DNA from: Bacteroidota bacterium | GTDB taxonomy: Bacteria > Bacteroidota > Ignavibacteria > Palsa-1295 | Length of the DNA stretch: 64,000 nt | NCBI GenBank assembly: GCA_030706745.1 | Contig: JAUZNX010000004.1 | Coordinates: forward strand, 62,001-126,000 | Direction of reading: 5' to 3' | Part shown: piece after piece, positions 42,726-51,634 of the stretch | How positions within the stretch are numbered: position 1 is the first letter of the stretch | Layout: each line of letters opens with the position of its first letter | The notes under the pieces: generated by a model | The model's input: only the letters and a program-made list of their open reading frames with translations | Told to the model about the DNA's origin: nothing | Databases searched by the model: none | Program-made: the position numbers and the translations under genes

Positions 42726-44873
42726 TCACTCCTTCACAAACCGCGCGCGGTGCGTGCCATCGCTTACGTAATAGACGCCGGGGGGAAGTGAGGAGATATC
42801 CAGCGTGCCATCGTGATTTGGAACACGATATGAGTGCCCGAGTGGGTCGAAAATGACGACGTGCGAAAGACTGCGAGAGATGGTAACAAAACTTGTGGCA
42901 GGATTTGGAAATAGATTCTCCTTGTTATGTTGCTCCAATATTCGTCCAATAACGACCTCATTTTGAGAATTGGAAGAGAATGTTCGGCGATAGAGAGAGG
43001 TTGGATATTCAACGATCGCGGTCGTATCGTCTATGAAGTACACGCCCGTAAGATTCTTTTGTCCGCTTACGCAAAAGGGCTTCGGAAAATCTCTTATCCA
43101 TGTTTTACCCGAATCGAATGTTTCGTAAAGCTCGGAATTGTGACCAGCTACGATTCCAAGCGATCCTCTTTTGTTGAACGCAATAGCAGAAAATAAACCT
43201 GTTGTAAAACCGACTTGTAGTGAATCCCATGTTGCACCGGCGTTTGTTGTTCTGAGAACGACTCCTCCCACATCGGCTCCGATGCCGAGATTGGGATCGA
43301 TAAACCATGTGCGGCAATTGTTCATTGGATCTCCCGGGATGGCTCGGTGTTCCCAAGTCTTCCCGTGGTCGTAGGTTCGAAAAAGTGTGTGTCCCGGAAG
43401 AGAATCCGAAGCATTCTTAATATGAAGATATGCGGAATCCTGCCCCCAAAATGAGCCGCCCACAGCGAAGGACGTGGTTTTATTCTTAACAACGGCACAC
43501 GAATCCCATAGACTCCAATGATAACCCTTATCGGTTGATGATGCAACGAGTCCATCACCCGAGAGGAAGAGCGTACCGTCGCTTCCCGTATCTGTCCGAA
43601 CCCACCTATGTTTAATCCACTGATCGTTAGGTAAGTAAGACCAGGTAGCCCCATTATTTGTCGTGTAAGAAGCCGAATATGAGCTACTCGATGATGTTAG
43701 AAGTACGCCAGTAGAATCGGAGTCAAAGTCGATTCCAATATATATCGCGTTACTATGCGTAATGTCATCTCGGTTGTGCCACGTGTATCCACCATTGAGA
43801 CTGATGTCCAAAGTAGAAGCAAGGCTGCGTAGCGAGCGACTGTTTCCACCAGCACGCGCGATGATACCGCTTTGAGGGCTCGATGAATTACCATACTGCT
43901 GAAGCAACCCACCAGTACTATCAGGCCGGAGCGGAACTTGTAACTCGTATATCGTCCCCTGCGGACCGCATAGAACGAGATTGCCATTTTGCCTGGGCCA
44001 ACAGTCATGAAAGTACTGAGGCACGAACACATAGCCGATAGATGTGAGCCGAGCACTGTTCCAGTTATGACCTCTATTGGTGCTAAACTCTAAGAAGAAA
44101 TTTCGATGAAGACTGATAATGACACTATCGTTCAAGTACTTAATGAAGGAGGGGTCAGTTACTTGGTTATCGACAACATATTTGTTCCATGTGGCGCCAC
44201 GATCGGTGCTGATCGCAACAAAAGAATCGAGTCCGAGTGCAATATCACCCGATGGAGAGACATCCATTGAACCAATAAAGTCGTACCACCCTGGATTATA
44301 GGGAAGTGTCATTGAAGACCAATTCGAACCACCATCCGTGGTTTCGTAAAACGCCATCGAATCTCCTATGACATAGCCATGCCTTCTGCCCTGAAAATAG
44401 AATTTCCGGAGTCGATGATGTTCGCCAATACTAATCGTGTTCCACGTTGCGCCACCATCGATGCTCCGTTCGATCAGTCCCCCTGCTCCGCAGGCTAATA
44501 GTGTGTCCTTCGATAGCGCAATCACATTCCATAGCGATTGTGTTGTCGGCACCGCATTGCACTCCCACGTCTTTCCGCCATCGAGCGTTTTGTAAACGCG
44601 TCCGGAATCTGCTCCGGCATAACCGATGAGTGGAGTCAGGAATGAAATGGAATTTAGCCCGCTTGCTGTGTCCAGCACTTGTGGCGTCCATGCCCGTCCA
44701 TCGTCGCTGCTCCATAATAGATAGCCTCCGCTGGTGGCAATGCAGATCCGGCCCTCACCGAATTGTTGACACGCCCGAAAATCGACATTGCCGATTGGCG
44801 TCCAATGCGGTTGTGAGTAGCAGATACTCGCAGCGAACAAGAAGCAAGTAAGGTAAAACGGCAAGCCTTTCAT
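42726..44873 (-). CDS. Secreted BNR/YCF48-like propeller protein with ARFVKE tail (3)
   Basis: 715 residues from ATG 44873 (GTG 44888 also possible). Signal peptide about 1-20 (cleavage after CYSQ). A long array of blades: SSDDGRAWTPQ, KTLDGGKTWECN, RSIDGGATWNTI, STDRGATWNKY, RTYDHGKTWEHR, ETFDSGKTWIRD. The C-terminal domain is LFPNPATSFVTISRS ... LPPGVYYVSDGTHRARFVKE. Largest member of the cluster. Probable T9SS cargo on the cell surface or released. Confidence 0.8.
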   Translation of the reverse strand: MKGLPFYLTCFLFAASICYSQPHWTPIGNVDFRACQQFGEGRICIATSGGYLLWSSDDGRAWTPQVLDTASGLNSISFLTPLIGYAGADSGRVYKTLDGGKTWECNAVPTTQSLWNVIALSKDTLLACGAGGLIERSIDGGATWNTISIGEHHRLRKFYFQGRRHGYVIGDSMAFYETTDGGSNWSSMTLPYNPGWYDFIGSMDVSPSGDIALGLDSFVAISTDRGATWNKYVVDNQVTDPSFIKYLNDSVIISLHRNFFLEFSTNRGHNWNSARLTSIGYVFVPQYFHDCWPRQNGNLVLCGPQGTIYELQVPLRPDSTGGLLQQYGNSSSPQSGIIARAGGNSRSLRSLASTLDISLNGGYTWHNRDDITHSNAIYIGIDFDSDSTGVLLTSSSSSYSASYTTNNGATWSYLPNDQWIKHRWVRTDTGSDGTLFLSGDGLVASSTDKGYHWSLWDSCAVVKNKTTSFAVGGSFWGQDSAYLHIKNASDSLPGHTLFRTYDHGKTWEHRAIPGDPMNNCRTWFIDPNLGIGADVGGVVLRTTNAGATWDSLQVGFTTGLFSAIAFNKRGSLGIVAGHNSELYETFDSGKTWIRDFPKPFCVSGQKNLTGVYFIDDTTAIVEYPTSLYRRTFSSNSQNEVVIGRILEQHNKENLFPNPATSFVTISRSLSHVVIFDPLGHSYRVPNHDGTLDISSLPPGVYYVSDGTHRARFVKE

Positions 44874-44903
44874 ACCACTGATGAACACGGATGAGTACTG
44901 AAA

Positions 44904-44940
44904 GTCTCGGTCATAGTCATTCCTGCACTATGACCGAGAC
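44904..44940 (-). terminator. Hairpin between the DUF1573 gene and propeller gene 3
   Basis: A perfect 14-bp stem (GTCTCGGTCATAGT / ACTATGACCGAGAC) around 9 bases, followed on the minus strand by TTTCAG. It starts 108 bases downstream of the DUF1573 stop. Confidence 0.7.
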
Positions 44941-45047
44941 GAATAGATAGTTACTGTGAGCATCCAACGTCAATGCAGTCGGGATCGCAGTGAATTACAT
45001 CGCCGAATATGACGGTGGCATTTGCCATGACCATAAGCCATGCCCAA

Positions 45048-45503
45048 TTATTGCTTCACTGAATGCTTGACGAAGGTATGAGTTCTGGCGGTGTCCGAAC
45101 CGGGGGCGGCGAAGAGGCGACCATAAAACCAAAAGCTTTTCTGTTCGGAATCCCGAGAATTCGAAAGGATCGAAACCTCCTTCTTAAATTCGCCAGGTGG
45201 ATGATTCTTTTCCGAGAATCGAATAAGAAGGGTTGTCTCTTTGCCGGGGGCGACCAGACTATCCTTGAGAGCAACAACAGTGCAACCACATGACGGATGG
45301 CCGCCGGTGATGTGAAGCGTTTCGTCGCCCTCGTTCCGAAGCACAATGGCATGCTCCACTTCCCCGATATTCGGCACTAACCCGAAGTTCGTGTTGCTCG
45401 TATCAATGACGAGGAGTGGACCATGATGCACTGGATCGCCAGGCGAAAAAGTAAATGCACTACACAGGGCTAAAACCGAGACAACCAAAATGATCTTTTT
45501 CAT
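45048..45503 (-). CDS. Small exported DUF1573 protein
   Basis: 151 residues from ATG 45503, the start of a clear signal peptide (KKIILVVSVLALCSAFTF). The mature part is a single DUF1573 beta domain with NTNFGLVPNIGEVEHAIVLR, GGHPSCGCTVVAL and a beta-rich end. It matches the DUF1573 half of the cytochrome fusion at 37291, including the SCGCT motif. It lies 26 bases downstream of propeller gene 4, probably in its operon. Function of the domain is unknown. Confidence 0.82.
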   Translation of the reverse strand: MKKIILVVSVLALCSAFTFSPGDPVHHGPLLVIDTSNTNFGLVPNIGEVEHAIVLRNEGDETLHITGGHPSCGCTVVALKDSLVAPGKETTLLIRFSEKNHPPGEFKKEVSILSNSRDSEQKSFWFYGRLFAAPGSDTARTHTFVKHSVKQ

Positions 45504-45529
45504 AAGCCTTTTTTGAAATTGGTATGAAG

Positions 45530-47167
45530 CTAGTGCTTGACAAATCGCGAACGTGAATGACCATCGCTCACGTAATACACTCCTGCCGGAAGCCTGGAGA
45601 CACTGAACGTACGAGAGTTTTGGGGAACACCACATGCGCGCCCCAAGGCGTCGGTGATCGTGAGTGCCGCCTGTGCGCCATCCACGGTAAGTTCGCCCGA
45701 CGCAGGGTTTGGGTAAATCGTAAGCATGGCAGATTCTGGCGCACGCGCGCTAACGTCTGCAGTGGTGTGGTGTACAATGAAAATCCTTTGCGCCGTATTG
45801 CTTTCGTTCGTGGCGTTATACGCCGTTAAGTACATCTGATATTGCACTCCCCGCTGTGTTGGATTTGTATCCAGCAAATTGCTCAGGTGATACGATGTGG
45901 TTGTGATGTTCGTATCCCTCACAATCAGCGTGTCGTTTTGGGCAACGACTGAGCCCACGATTGTAAGGGAATACCGCGTTGCGCCCGGCACTGGATCCCA
46001 CGTAATATCGAACGTCCGCGGCACGTCCGGCGGACTGAAGTGTGGATAGGTGATATTCGGAAGCCTTAGGATCCCATTGGGATGGTAAATTAGGACACCC
46101 CCATCCGATGAAGGAATCATGGCATGGTTTACATCTGGATAAGCCACATCTGTAAGTTCATCGATGTCTTGAGCATCTGCAGTGTAGTCTGAACTCATTT
46201 CAGTCCAGGTAGTACCTCCATCGGTCGTTCGCAGGATTAACCCTTCGTAGCCACACGCCAAACCGTGAAGTGAGTCGGCGAAGGCGATACTATTCAGCCC
46301 ATCATGGACTGTGACATGCCGCGTGAGTACACGAGCCCAGGTGATGCCGCCATCGGTGGTCTTGTCGATTGTGGAGGTCTCTTCAAGCGTGTTGAAATCG
46401 ATGATCATTCCCGAAGCGAAGCCCACTTTCGAATTAATGAAGGCGAATTTCGTTGCGAGCGTATTCGCTCTCAACACGGTGTCCCAGGTGATTCCGAGGT
46501 CTGTCGTTCGATAAAGAACACTATATGGATCGCTATTGAGGGCAGCCACCAACAGTGTGATTGAATCGAGATAGGTGATGGCGGGGTTGACCGGCCTATA
46601 AGTCGGTCGCTGATATTCAAACGGAGGTGTCGGGGTAGATCGCCATGAAGCTCCGCCATCCGATGTGAGCATTGCACGATTGGAAAGATAGGTGACGGTG
46701 TCGCCGACAAGGATCACGATATGGTTGCTATCGAGTGCCGCAATCGCCGTGATGAAATTGCCCGGCTCATTCTTCACATAAGAACCCATGGTTGTATCTT
46801 TCCATGTCGCCCCGTCATCCGTGGAGCGAACAAGATGCCCGACTGCATGGTCGTTGCACGCGACAAGAATCATGTTGTGAGTGGGATGGACAAAGCCTAT
46901 ATAGGAATAGGAGTATCGTAGCAGATATTTTGGTGAGTCCACCATGACGAACTTCCACGTGTTGCCGTAATCGGTCGTCAGCGGTTCGAAATCGGATACA
47001 CCGTCCGCAATCAGGTATTCGTTGGAATCAAGAGCGACAATTTGCCCTTGAACTCCAATGGTGCGTGATCCGAGCAGCGGCCGGTGCAGCCAAAACGATT
47101 GTGCGGATGCGATGGCTGGCAACGAGTACAAAAGCATCATCAAAAGCAGAATTCGTTTGGTAATCAT
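45530..47167 (-). CDS. Secreted BNR/YCF48-like propeller protein with RFVKH tail (4)
   Basis: 545 residues. Signal peptide with cleavage after SAQS. Blades: RSTDDGATWKDT, TSDGGASWRSTP, RTTDLGITWDTV, KTTDGGITWARV, RTTDGGTTWTEM. A fibronectin-III-like region (about 370-460, ITWDPVPGATRYSLTI) precedes the C-terminal domain TIYPNPASGELTVDGAQ ... LPAGVYYVSDGHSRSRFVKH. Probable T9SS cargo, first gene of a pair with the DUF1573 gene. Confidence 0.8.
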   Translation of the reverse strand: MITKRILLLMMLLYSLPAIASAQSFWLHRPLLGSRTIGVQGQIVALDSNEYLIADGVSDFEPLTTDYGNTWKFVMVDSPKYLLRYSYSYIGFVHPTHNMILVACNDHAVGHLVRSTDDGATWKDTTMGSYVKNEPGNFITAIAALDSNHIVILVGDTVTYLSNRAMLTSDGGASWRSTPTPPFEYQRPTYRPVNPAITYLDSITLLVAALNSDPYSVLYRTTDLGITWDTVLRANTLATKFAFINSKVGFASGMIIDFNTLEETSTIDKTTDGGITWARVLTRHVTVHDGLNSIAFADSLHGLACGYEGLILRTTDGGTTWTEMSSDYTADAQDIDELTDVAYPDVNHAMIPSSDGGVLIYHPNGILRLPNITYPHFSPPDVPRTFDITWDPVPGATRYSLTIVGSVVAQNDTLIVRDTNITTTSYHLSNLLDTNPTQRGVQYQMYLTAYNATNESNTAQRIFIVHHTTADVSARAPESAMLTIYPNPASGELTVDGAQAALTITDALGRACGVPQNSRTFSVSRLPAGVYYVSDGHSRSRFVKH

Positions 47168-47258
47168 GGTACTTGAATTTAAGATCGCACTAATAGTAAA
47201 ACACGCGGAAGTCCCTTAAGTAGCGGTCGGGGAAATCCCCCCGACCGCGACAAGTCGA

Positions 47259-47975
47259 TTAATGCATCCAGGATGGGCAGCCGGAAGGATCGCCGCTCGG
47301 CCCTTGTGGCGAGCAACTCGGATTCCATCCCGGCGCTCCAGCACACGGAGGTGTTTGACCGCCGGGGGTGCACTGCCACGTTGTATGCACGCTCCGATCA
47401 TAGCAAAGTTTGCGAACATGCGTTGTTGGAGTTTCACAGACCCAGTAGGCATCAATGCACCATCCATGGGCGTCGCAAATCTGCCAATTCCATTTACTGC
47501 AGTAAGCCCAGCAGTTGATGAAGTTTTCGTTCCATTGGATGGTGTTTCCATGACAGGTGCTACAATCCCCTGGGCACGGGCATGGACCTCCGCTTGGAAA
47601 GCCCGCCGGATTATTATCCATGAGCCACTGGCTTGCGGTTTGCAGTATTGTTGAGTCAAATGGGGCACACCCAGGATCGCAACATACGCCAGTAACTGCG
47701 TAGTCGAAGTTATGGGAGCTCGTAGAGCGGTAGATATAGCATATTTTTACAAAGCACGAGTCGCCATAGGCATCTACAGGGATAAATACACAGGTATCGG
47801 CTCCGTTCCAGGGAATTGGCGTGGTGTCATATTGCGCATCATCTAGTGGCACCTTTGGGCAATCACATGTCGGACATTGCGCGCGCGCGCCTATGCTAAG
47901 AAACATCATGCTACAACAAAGCAGCATCATAGCGGCGAAGGCCGCGAGTCGAGTATTGATTCTTTTAGCTTTCAT
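47259..47975 (-). CDS. Cysteine-rich secreted protein of unknown function
   Basis: 238 residues from ATG 47975. Signal peptide (about 1-31, cleavage near RAQC). The mature part holds over 20 Cys, mostly in pairs or CxxC words (CPTCDC, CCDPGC, GPCPCPGDCSTCHGN), plus many Trp and Pro, suggesting a disulfide-bonded or metal-binding extracellular protein. One CSTCH resembles a haem c site, but its setting (Gly/Pro-rich, single) gives no cytochrome fold support. No family recognised. Confidence 0.6.
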   Translation of the reverse strand: MKAKRINTRLAAFAAMMLLCCSMMFLSIGARAQCPTCDCPKVPLDDAQYDTTPIPWNGADTCVFIPVDAYGDSCFVKICYIYRSTSSHNFDYAVTGVCCDPGCAPFDSTILQTASQWLMDNNPAGFPSGGPCPCPGDCSTCHGNTIQWNENFINCWAYCSKWNWQICDAHGWCIDAYWVCETPTTHVRKLCYDRSVHTTWQCTPGGQTPPCAGAPGWNPSCSPQGPSGDPSGCPSWMH

Positions 47976-48079
47976 AGCTGTTTCGATATTTGTGGATTGA
48001 TGTCCCGCCGAGCGAAGCTGGACGGGATTAACTGACAATCTTCGGAGGCCGGGGTGCAAACTCCGGTCTTTTTTGTTTC

Positions 48080-48505
48080 TCATTGCCGCACCGGTCCGTT
48101 CGTCCCAGCTTCGTTTGCGATCTCAATGAGGCTCGGCGATTGCCACGCGACCTTGACCCATACGCCACTCGGAAGCTGCACGTTGCCGGAGTTCGGGTAG
48201 TTGACATTCACTCCGTTGACAGTTGCCGAAATCGCTGCGAAGCAGATGTTCTGCTCGTAGAAGCCGGTCGTTGTGACGTTGAAATCTTGCGAGCTACTCG
48301 TCCCAGACACGGTCACGGTTCCGAGGGAGTCCGTGGATGCATTATCGACGGTGAAGGTATAGCAAGTGGGTACGGGAGCGGTTGAGGGCGTGAGTGCGGG
48401 GGAGACCACCCCCCAGCCCCCTCCTACTGACGTAGGAGGGGGAGTACGAGGGGAAGCTGCCGTGACCACAAGAGCTATCGAAAGAGAGAGCACTGTTTTT
48501 TTCAT
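48080..48505 (-). CDS. Small secreted protein with an in-frame palindromic insertion
   Basis: 141 residues. Signal peptide about 1-18. Residues about 19-39 (PRTPPPTSVGGGWGVVS) are encoded by a REP-like element (48400-48453). The rest (about 45-141) is a Thr/Ser/Val-rich beta domain (FTVDNASTDSLGTVTVSGTS, NVQLPSGVWVKVAW). Function unknown. Upstream of the Cys-rich gene on the same strand. Confidence 0.55.
   Translation of the reverse strand: MKKTVLSLSIALVVTAASPRTPPPTSVGGGWGVVSPALTPSTAPVPTCYTFTVDNASTDSLGTVTVSGTSSSQDFNVTTTGFYEQNICFAAISATVNGVNVNYPNSGNVQLPSGVWVKVAWQSPSLIEIANEAGTNGPVRQ
48400..48453. repeat. REP-like palindrome inside a coding region
   Basis: A perfect 11-bp stem (CCCCCTCCTAC, 48417-48427, with GTAGGAGGGGG, 48432-48442) around TGAC, flanked by CTGGGGGGTGGTC on the minus strand. 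The same flank follows the palindrome at 54694 (TTAGAGGGTGGTC), so both belong to one repeat family. Confidence 0.75.
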
Positions 48506-48688
48506 GGGAAGAGCGTTTAGTTGTTTGCGAGATTTTCTGAATCGTAATGGGGCGTTGGCGGCCCCGAACGAGGCTGCTTCGCGTTGACACAGCGCAAAAC
48601 TCGGAAGAGAATTGTCAATTTGCCGTTACCAAAATCGCACTTTTTTCCCGAGTGTTTTGGTTCTTATAGACAACATAAATTCGCTCTT

Positions 48689-50236
48689 ATGCCTCAGGAG
48701 TCCTCAAAAACGCTGATCGAAACCTTTGAACTGGTTCATTTTTTCCAAAAACTTGCGCCAAAAAAAGTTTTGGGCAGGTTCAAGGATTCGAAAGACCGTG
48801 CGTTCTCGCTCTATTCCATTATTGCGAGAACTCGCCATGGACTCACGGACGATGAGGTGAAGCAGCTTGCCGGGATGACCCACTCCCAGTATCAACGAGC
48901 TATTTGGAAGCTAAAAGCCGCTCTCGTCGATTCCGTACTTGAACTCGATCTCTCTTTGGGCAACTATTCCGATCTGGCACAACGGCTCTTTGCGCTTGAT
49001 CTTGGACATGCACGGGTGCGCATCCTCCATCGATTCGCGGCGGCATACAGCGCGAACGCGGAGGCGAAGACCTGGCTCGAAGAAGCAAAAGAATTGGAGC
49101 AGTGGCATCTTGCTATTTCATTGCTATCACCGCTGCTCAACTGGGCTTCACTCTCGGGCGACAAGAAAGAATACGACCGTCTCCGGGCCGAGCGGCGGCG
49201 GTTCGCCACCCTTCAGTCCGCCCTTCTAGATGGTGATGAAGCAAGCCAGCGGGCAACGATGGTCTTTGCCAAAAGCGGCGCGGAGCATCCTGAGATCCGC
49301 CCGATGCTCGATGCTGCGATCGCACAATTGGCCCCAATCGTGCGGGAACACGGTACGTTTATGCTGCAAGAGAAACTACTTCTGCTTCGCAAGATGGCGC
49401 AGCAAGTCACGACGGACTACAATGAGGCGCTGGCAATCTGCGATGAAACGGAAAAACTGCTCAGCGACTATCCACTCTTTGCAAACCGTTCTCGCAAAAG
49501 CCGCAACGCGCTCACTCGGTTGATGTGCTATGTCCAAACGCGCCGAATCAGGGATGCACAATATGTCATCGAAACTTCGCTCACGCTTTTTGACGAAGGG
49601 GATCAGAACTGGCATACGTTTCAGGAGTGGCACTTCATCTTGCTCATGCACATGGAGCGGTTTGAAGAGGCGCACGCCTTGATGGCCAAAGTGATGGGCC
49701 ATTTCACCTTTGGCTCGCAGACTGAGGGTACTCGGGACAGGTGGAATCTCTTCCGAATTTATGCGGACCTCTTCACTGGCCGCGTGGTACCGGGCGAAAA
49801 GAAGCGAATGGACGAGAAGACGGGCGGACTACTGCAGCGTCTGCTGAGGCAGTTTCCGAGTTTCAAAGGCGACTATGAAGGCTACATGATGGCTGCGATC
49901 GTGCTGGAACTACTGATCGCACTCGACCGCAGAGAAGATCAAACATATTTGTTCGAGAGAGTCGAATCGCTCAAGGTCTACAAGTCGCGACACCTCGATC
50001 GAGAAACCCAGAGCAACATCTTCATCTCGCTCATGCAGCTAATGGTGGAGCACGATCTCGATGTTGCAGAGATCAATCGGATCGCCGCGCCCATGCTCGT
50101 GCGCATGATGGCGATCAAGACCATCGACAGGTTGCAGGCGCAGCAAGTCCTGCACTATGAAATGCTCTGGGCTAAAACGATGGAGTTGCTGCCAGCGTAT
50201 GTTGCCGCACTTGCAGAGCGCCGCTTGCGGCAATGA
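48689..50236 (+). CDS. Hypothetical helical-repeat protein
   Basis: 515 residues from ATG 48689; the open frame extends further up but lacks a better start. No signal peptide. An N-terminal helical part contains FKDSKDRAFSLYSIIARTRH, then a HTH-like segment (LTDDEVKQLAGMTHSQYQRA). The remainder is a long alpha-helical solenoid rich in Leu, Glu and Arg without clean TPR consensus. It looks cytosolic; a regulator or scaffold is possible. Not recognised. Ends 2 bases before the convergent gene. Confidence 0.6.
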   Translation: MPQESSKTLIETFELVHFFQKLAPKKVLGRFKDSKDRAFSLYSIIARTRHGLTDDEVKQLAGMTHSQYQRAIWKLKAALVDSVLELDLSLGNYSDLAQRLFALDLGHARVRILHRFAAAYSANAEAKTWLEEAKELEQWHLAISLLSPLLNWASLSGDKKEYDRLRAERRRFATLQSALLDGDEASQRATMVFAKSGAEHPEIRPMLDAAIAQLAPIVREHGTFMLQEKLLLLRKMAQQVTTDYNEALAICDETEKLLSDYPLFANRSRKSRNALTRLMCYVQTRRIRDAQYVIETSLTLFDEGDQNWHTFQEWHFILLMHMERFEEAHALMAKVMGHFTFGSQTEGTRDRWNLFRIYADLFTGRVVPGEKKRMDEKTGGLLQRLLRQFPSFKGDYEGYMMAAIVLELLIALDRREDQTYLFERVESLKVYKSRHLDRETQSNIFISLMQLMVEHDLDVAEINRIAAPMLVRMMAIKTIDRLQAQQVLHYEMLWAKTMELLPAYVAALAERRLRQ

Positions 50237-50238
50237 AG

Positions 50239-51090
50239 CTACTTGCCAGGCTCTCCGATTAGCCAGGTATTACTCTTCCCGGCACGCTCTTCCATCTTCG
50301 GTGCGTTCGGACCGGGCCAGGTGTATTGCATGTAGTACCGCGTGCCGTCTTTTAGGTAGTAGTGATCGTGCTTCTGCCCGCCGAAGCCAAAAACTTCGCC
50401 GAGAGGGACAAAGCCACTTGAAATATTACCGCTCAAGGTATCGCCTTCTGACATTACAGTGTCCAGCGTCAATGGTCCTGCAATTACTGGCACCCTGGGC
50501 CAACTTGAACGGAGTGCACCCACTGCAGGATGGCCGTCACTGATAAAGACCGCGTTACCACCGATCAAACTGTCCGGGTCGAAATGAATGCAGGCTAGAG
50601 AGTTAGTCGTTTGTCCTGACCAAACAATCCCCGGATCGAGATCGTGGTCCCAGCCTTTGAGAAGAATCCCGTTGTCTCGAACAACAATATGGCCATGAAT
50701 GACATCGCCCTTCGCACCAAAGACAGGGCCGTCGCTCTCAGATATCGTGAGATCGGGTTGGGAAAAGATCAATGCGGTATCGAGATCGATTGGTGGAATT
50801 TCAACATGAGGAATATCGCCCGGTGTGCCCACCTGAGCTGGTGGCAATAATTTGAACCTGTCAAGTTCTGGCAAAGCCATCGATTGGACGTTACGATCGC
50901 GCATGAACTCGCCAAGCTCAGGCAGCTCAAGGATCTGACCGCTTAGGGCCGTCGTAGGTTGAAGATTTAACTTCTGCAAGCCGCCATCAGCGGCGGGGAC
51001 GCGCCACCCCTGCGCGAGTGCTGTCGAAGTAGTGAAGCCGACGACTAGAACCGCAATGAGAAATGCTCGAACCGTCTCAAAACGATACAT
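50239..51090 (-). CDS. Hypothetical exported protein
   Basis: 283 residues from ATG 51090. Signal peptide about 1-26 (cleavage after ALAQ). The mature part has a Leu/Pro-rich segment (LQPTTALSGQILELPELGEF) and a beta-rich domain with HIHGH-like words (DVIHGHIVVRDNGILLKGWD) and KHDHYYLKDGTRYYMQYTWP. No family recognised. The ribosome-binding site GGAGGA (51103-51098) partly lies in the stem of a hairpin. Confidence 0.55.
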   Translation of the reverse strand: MYRFETVRAFLIAVLVVGFTTSTALAQGWRVPAADGGLQKLNLQPTTALSGQILELPELGEFMRDRNVQSMALPELDRFKLLPPAQVGTPGDIPHVEIPPIDLDTALIFSQPDLTISESDGPVFGAKGDVIHGHIVVRDNGILLKGWDHDLDPGIVWSGQTTNSLACIHFDPDSLIGGNAVFISDGHPAVGALRSSWPRVPVIAGPLTLDTVMSEGDTLSGNISSGFVPLGEVFGFGGQKHDHYYLKDGTRYYMQYTWPGPNAPKMEERAGKSNTWLIGEPGK

Positions 51091-51100
51091 GGCCAAATCC

Positions 51101-51125
51101 TCCGGCCTATCGAAAACAGGCCGGA
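51101..51125 (-). promoter_or_regulatory. Hairpin overlapping the ribosome-binding site
   Basis: On the minus strand TCCGGCCT (51125-51118), a 9-base loop, AGGCCGGA (51108-51101), then GGA: a perfect 8-bp stem whose last three bases are the first half of GGAGGA. It could modulate initiation of the gene starting at 51090. Confidence 0.4.
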
Positions 51126-51224
51126 AGCGATTAATTCCCGATCAAAATTCTCGATTTCCTTGCGTACACCCAAAAAATGTGCGATATTTGTATTGGAAAT
51201 TTTAATCCCTGTTTGCACTTTAAC

Positions 51225-51620
51225 ATGGAAAGCAATATGCTACAACATACCCTACGTTCTCGCGTGGCTTTGGGTCTCGCGCTTGCGGCACTCGGCATGA
51301 TGCCGATGCTGGCAAGTTGCTCGAACAAAGCGACCGAAGAACAGATGAAGACACTGCATCAACTCGATCAGCAGCGCGATGGATTGCGCAACGACCTCCA
51401 GAGCGCCCAGAACAACTTGCGCGATGCCCAGGGCAAGCTTGCCAGCGCCGACCGCGATCTGGCCGATTGCACCTCCGATACCCGAGCAGCCCAAGAGGGA
51501 CTTACCCGATGGCCAAATGTTTGGGCTGACTCTGCCGATTGGCGCCTTGCTCCTCCGCCTGCTCCCGCGCCTGAAAAAGCGATGAAGGGCAAGAGAATGA
51601 TGAAGAAATCTGCGAAATAA
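51225..51620 (+). CDS. Small lipoprotein with coiled coil
   Basis: 131 residues from ATG 51225 (an earlier frame start would overlap the likely promoter TTGCGT, 17 bases, GATATT). Lipobox near LASCSN (Cys about 32). A heptad-rich segment (about 35-85, LHQLDQQRDGLRNDLQSAQN) suggests an Lpp-like or Pal-N coiled coil; the tail is Pro/Ala then Lys-rich (KGKRMMKKSAK), which may contact peptidoglycan. It precedes the LysM gene by 14 bases, so the two probably act together in the periplasm. Confidence 0.68.
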   Translation: MESNMLQHTLRSRVALGLALAALGMMPMLASCSNKATEEQMKTLHQLDQQRDGLRNDLQSAQNNLRDAQGKLASADRDLADCTSDTRAAQEGLTRWPNVWADSADWRLAPPPAPAPEKAMKGKRMMKKSAK

Positions 51621-51634
51621 GAAAGGACACGACC

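Noticed and set aside
47400-47560. CSTCH in the Cys-rich protein as a cytochrome c haem site
   Set aside because: Single motif in a Gly/Pro/Cys-rich context without cytochrome helices or a distal Met/His ligand pattern.
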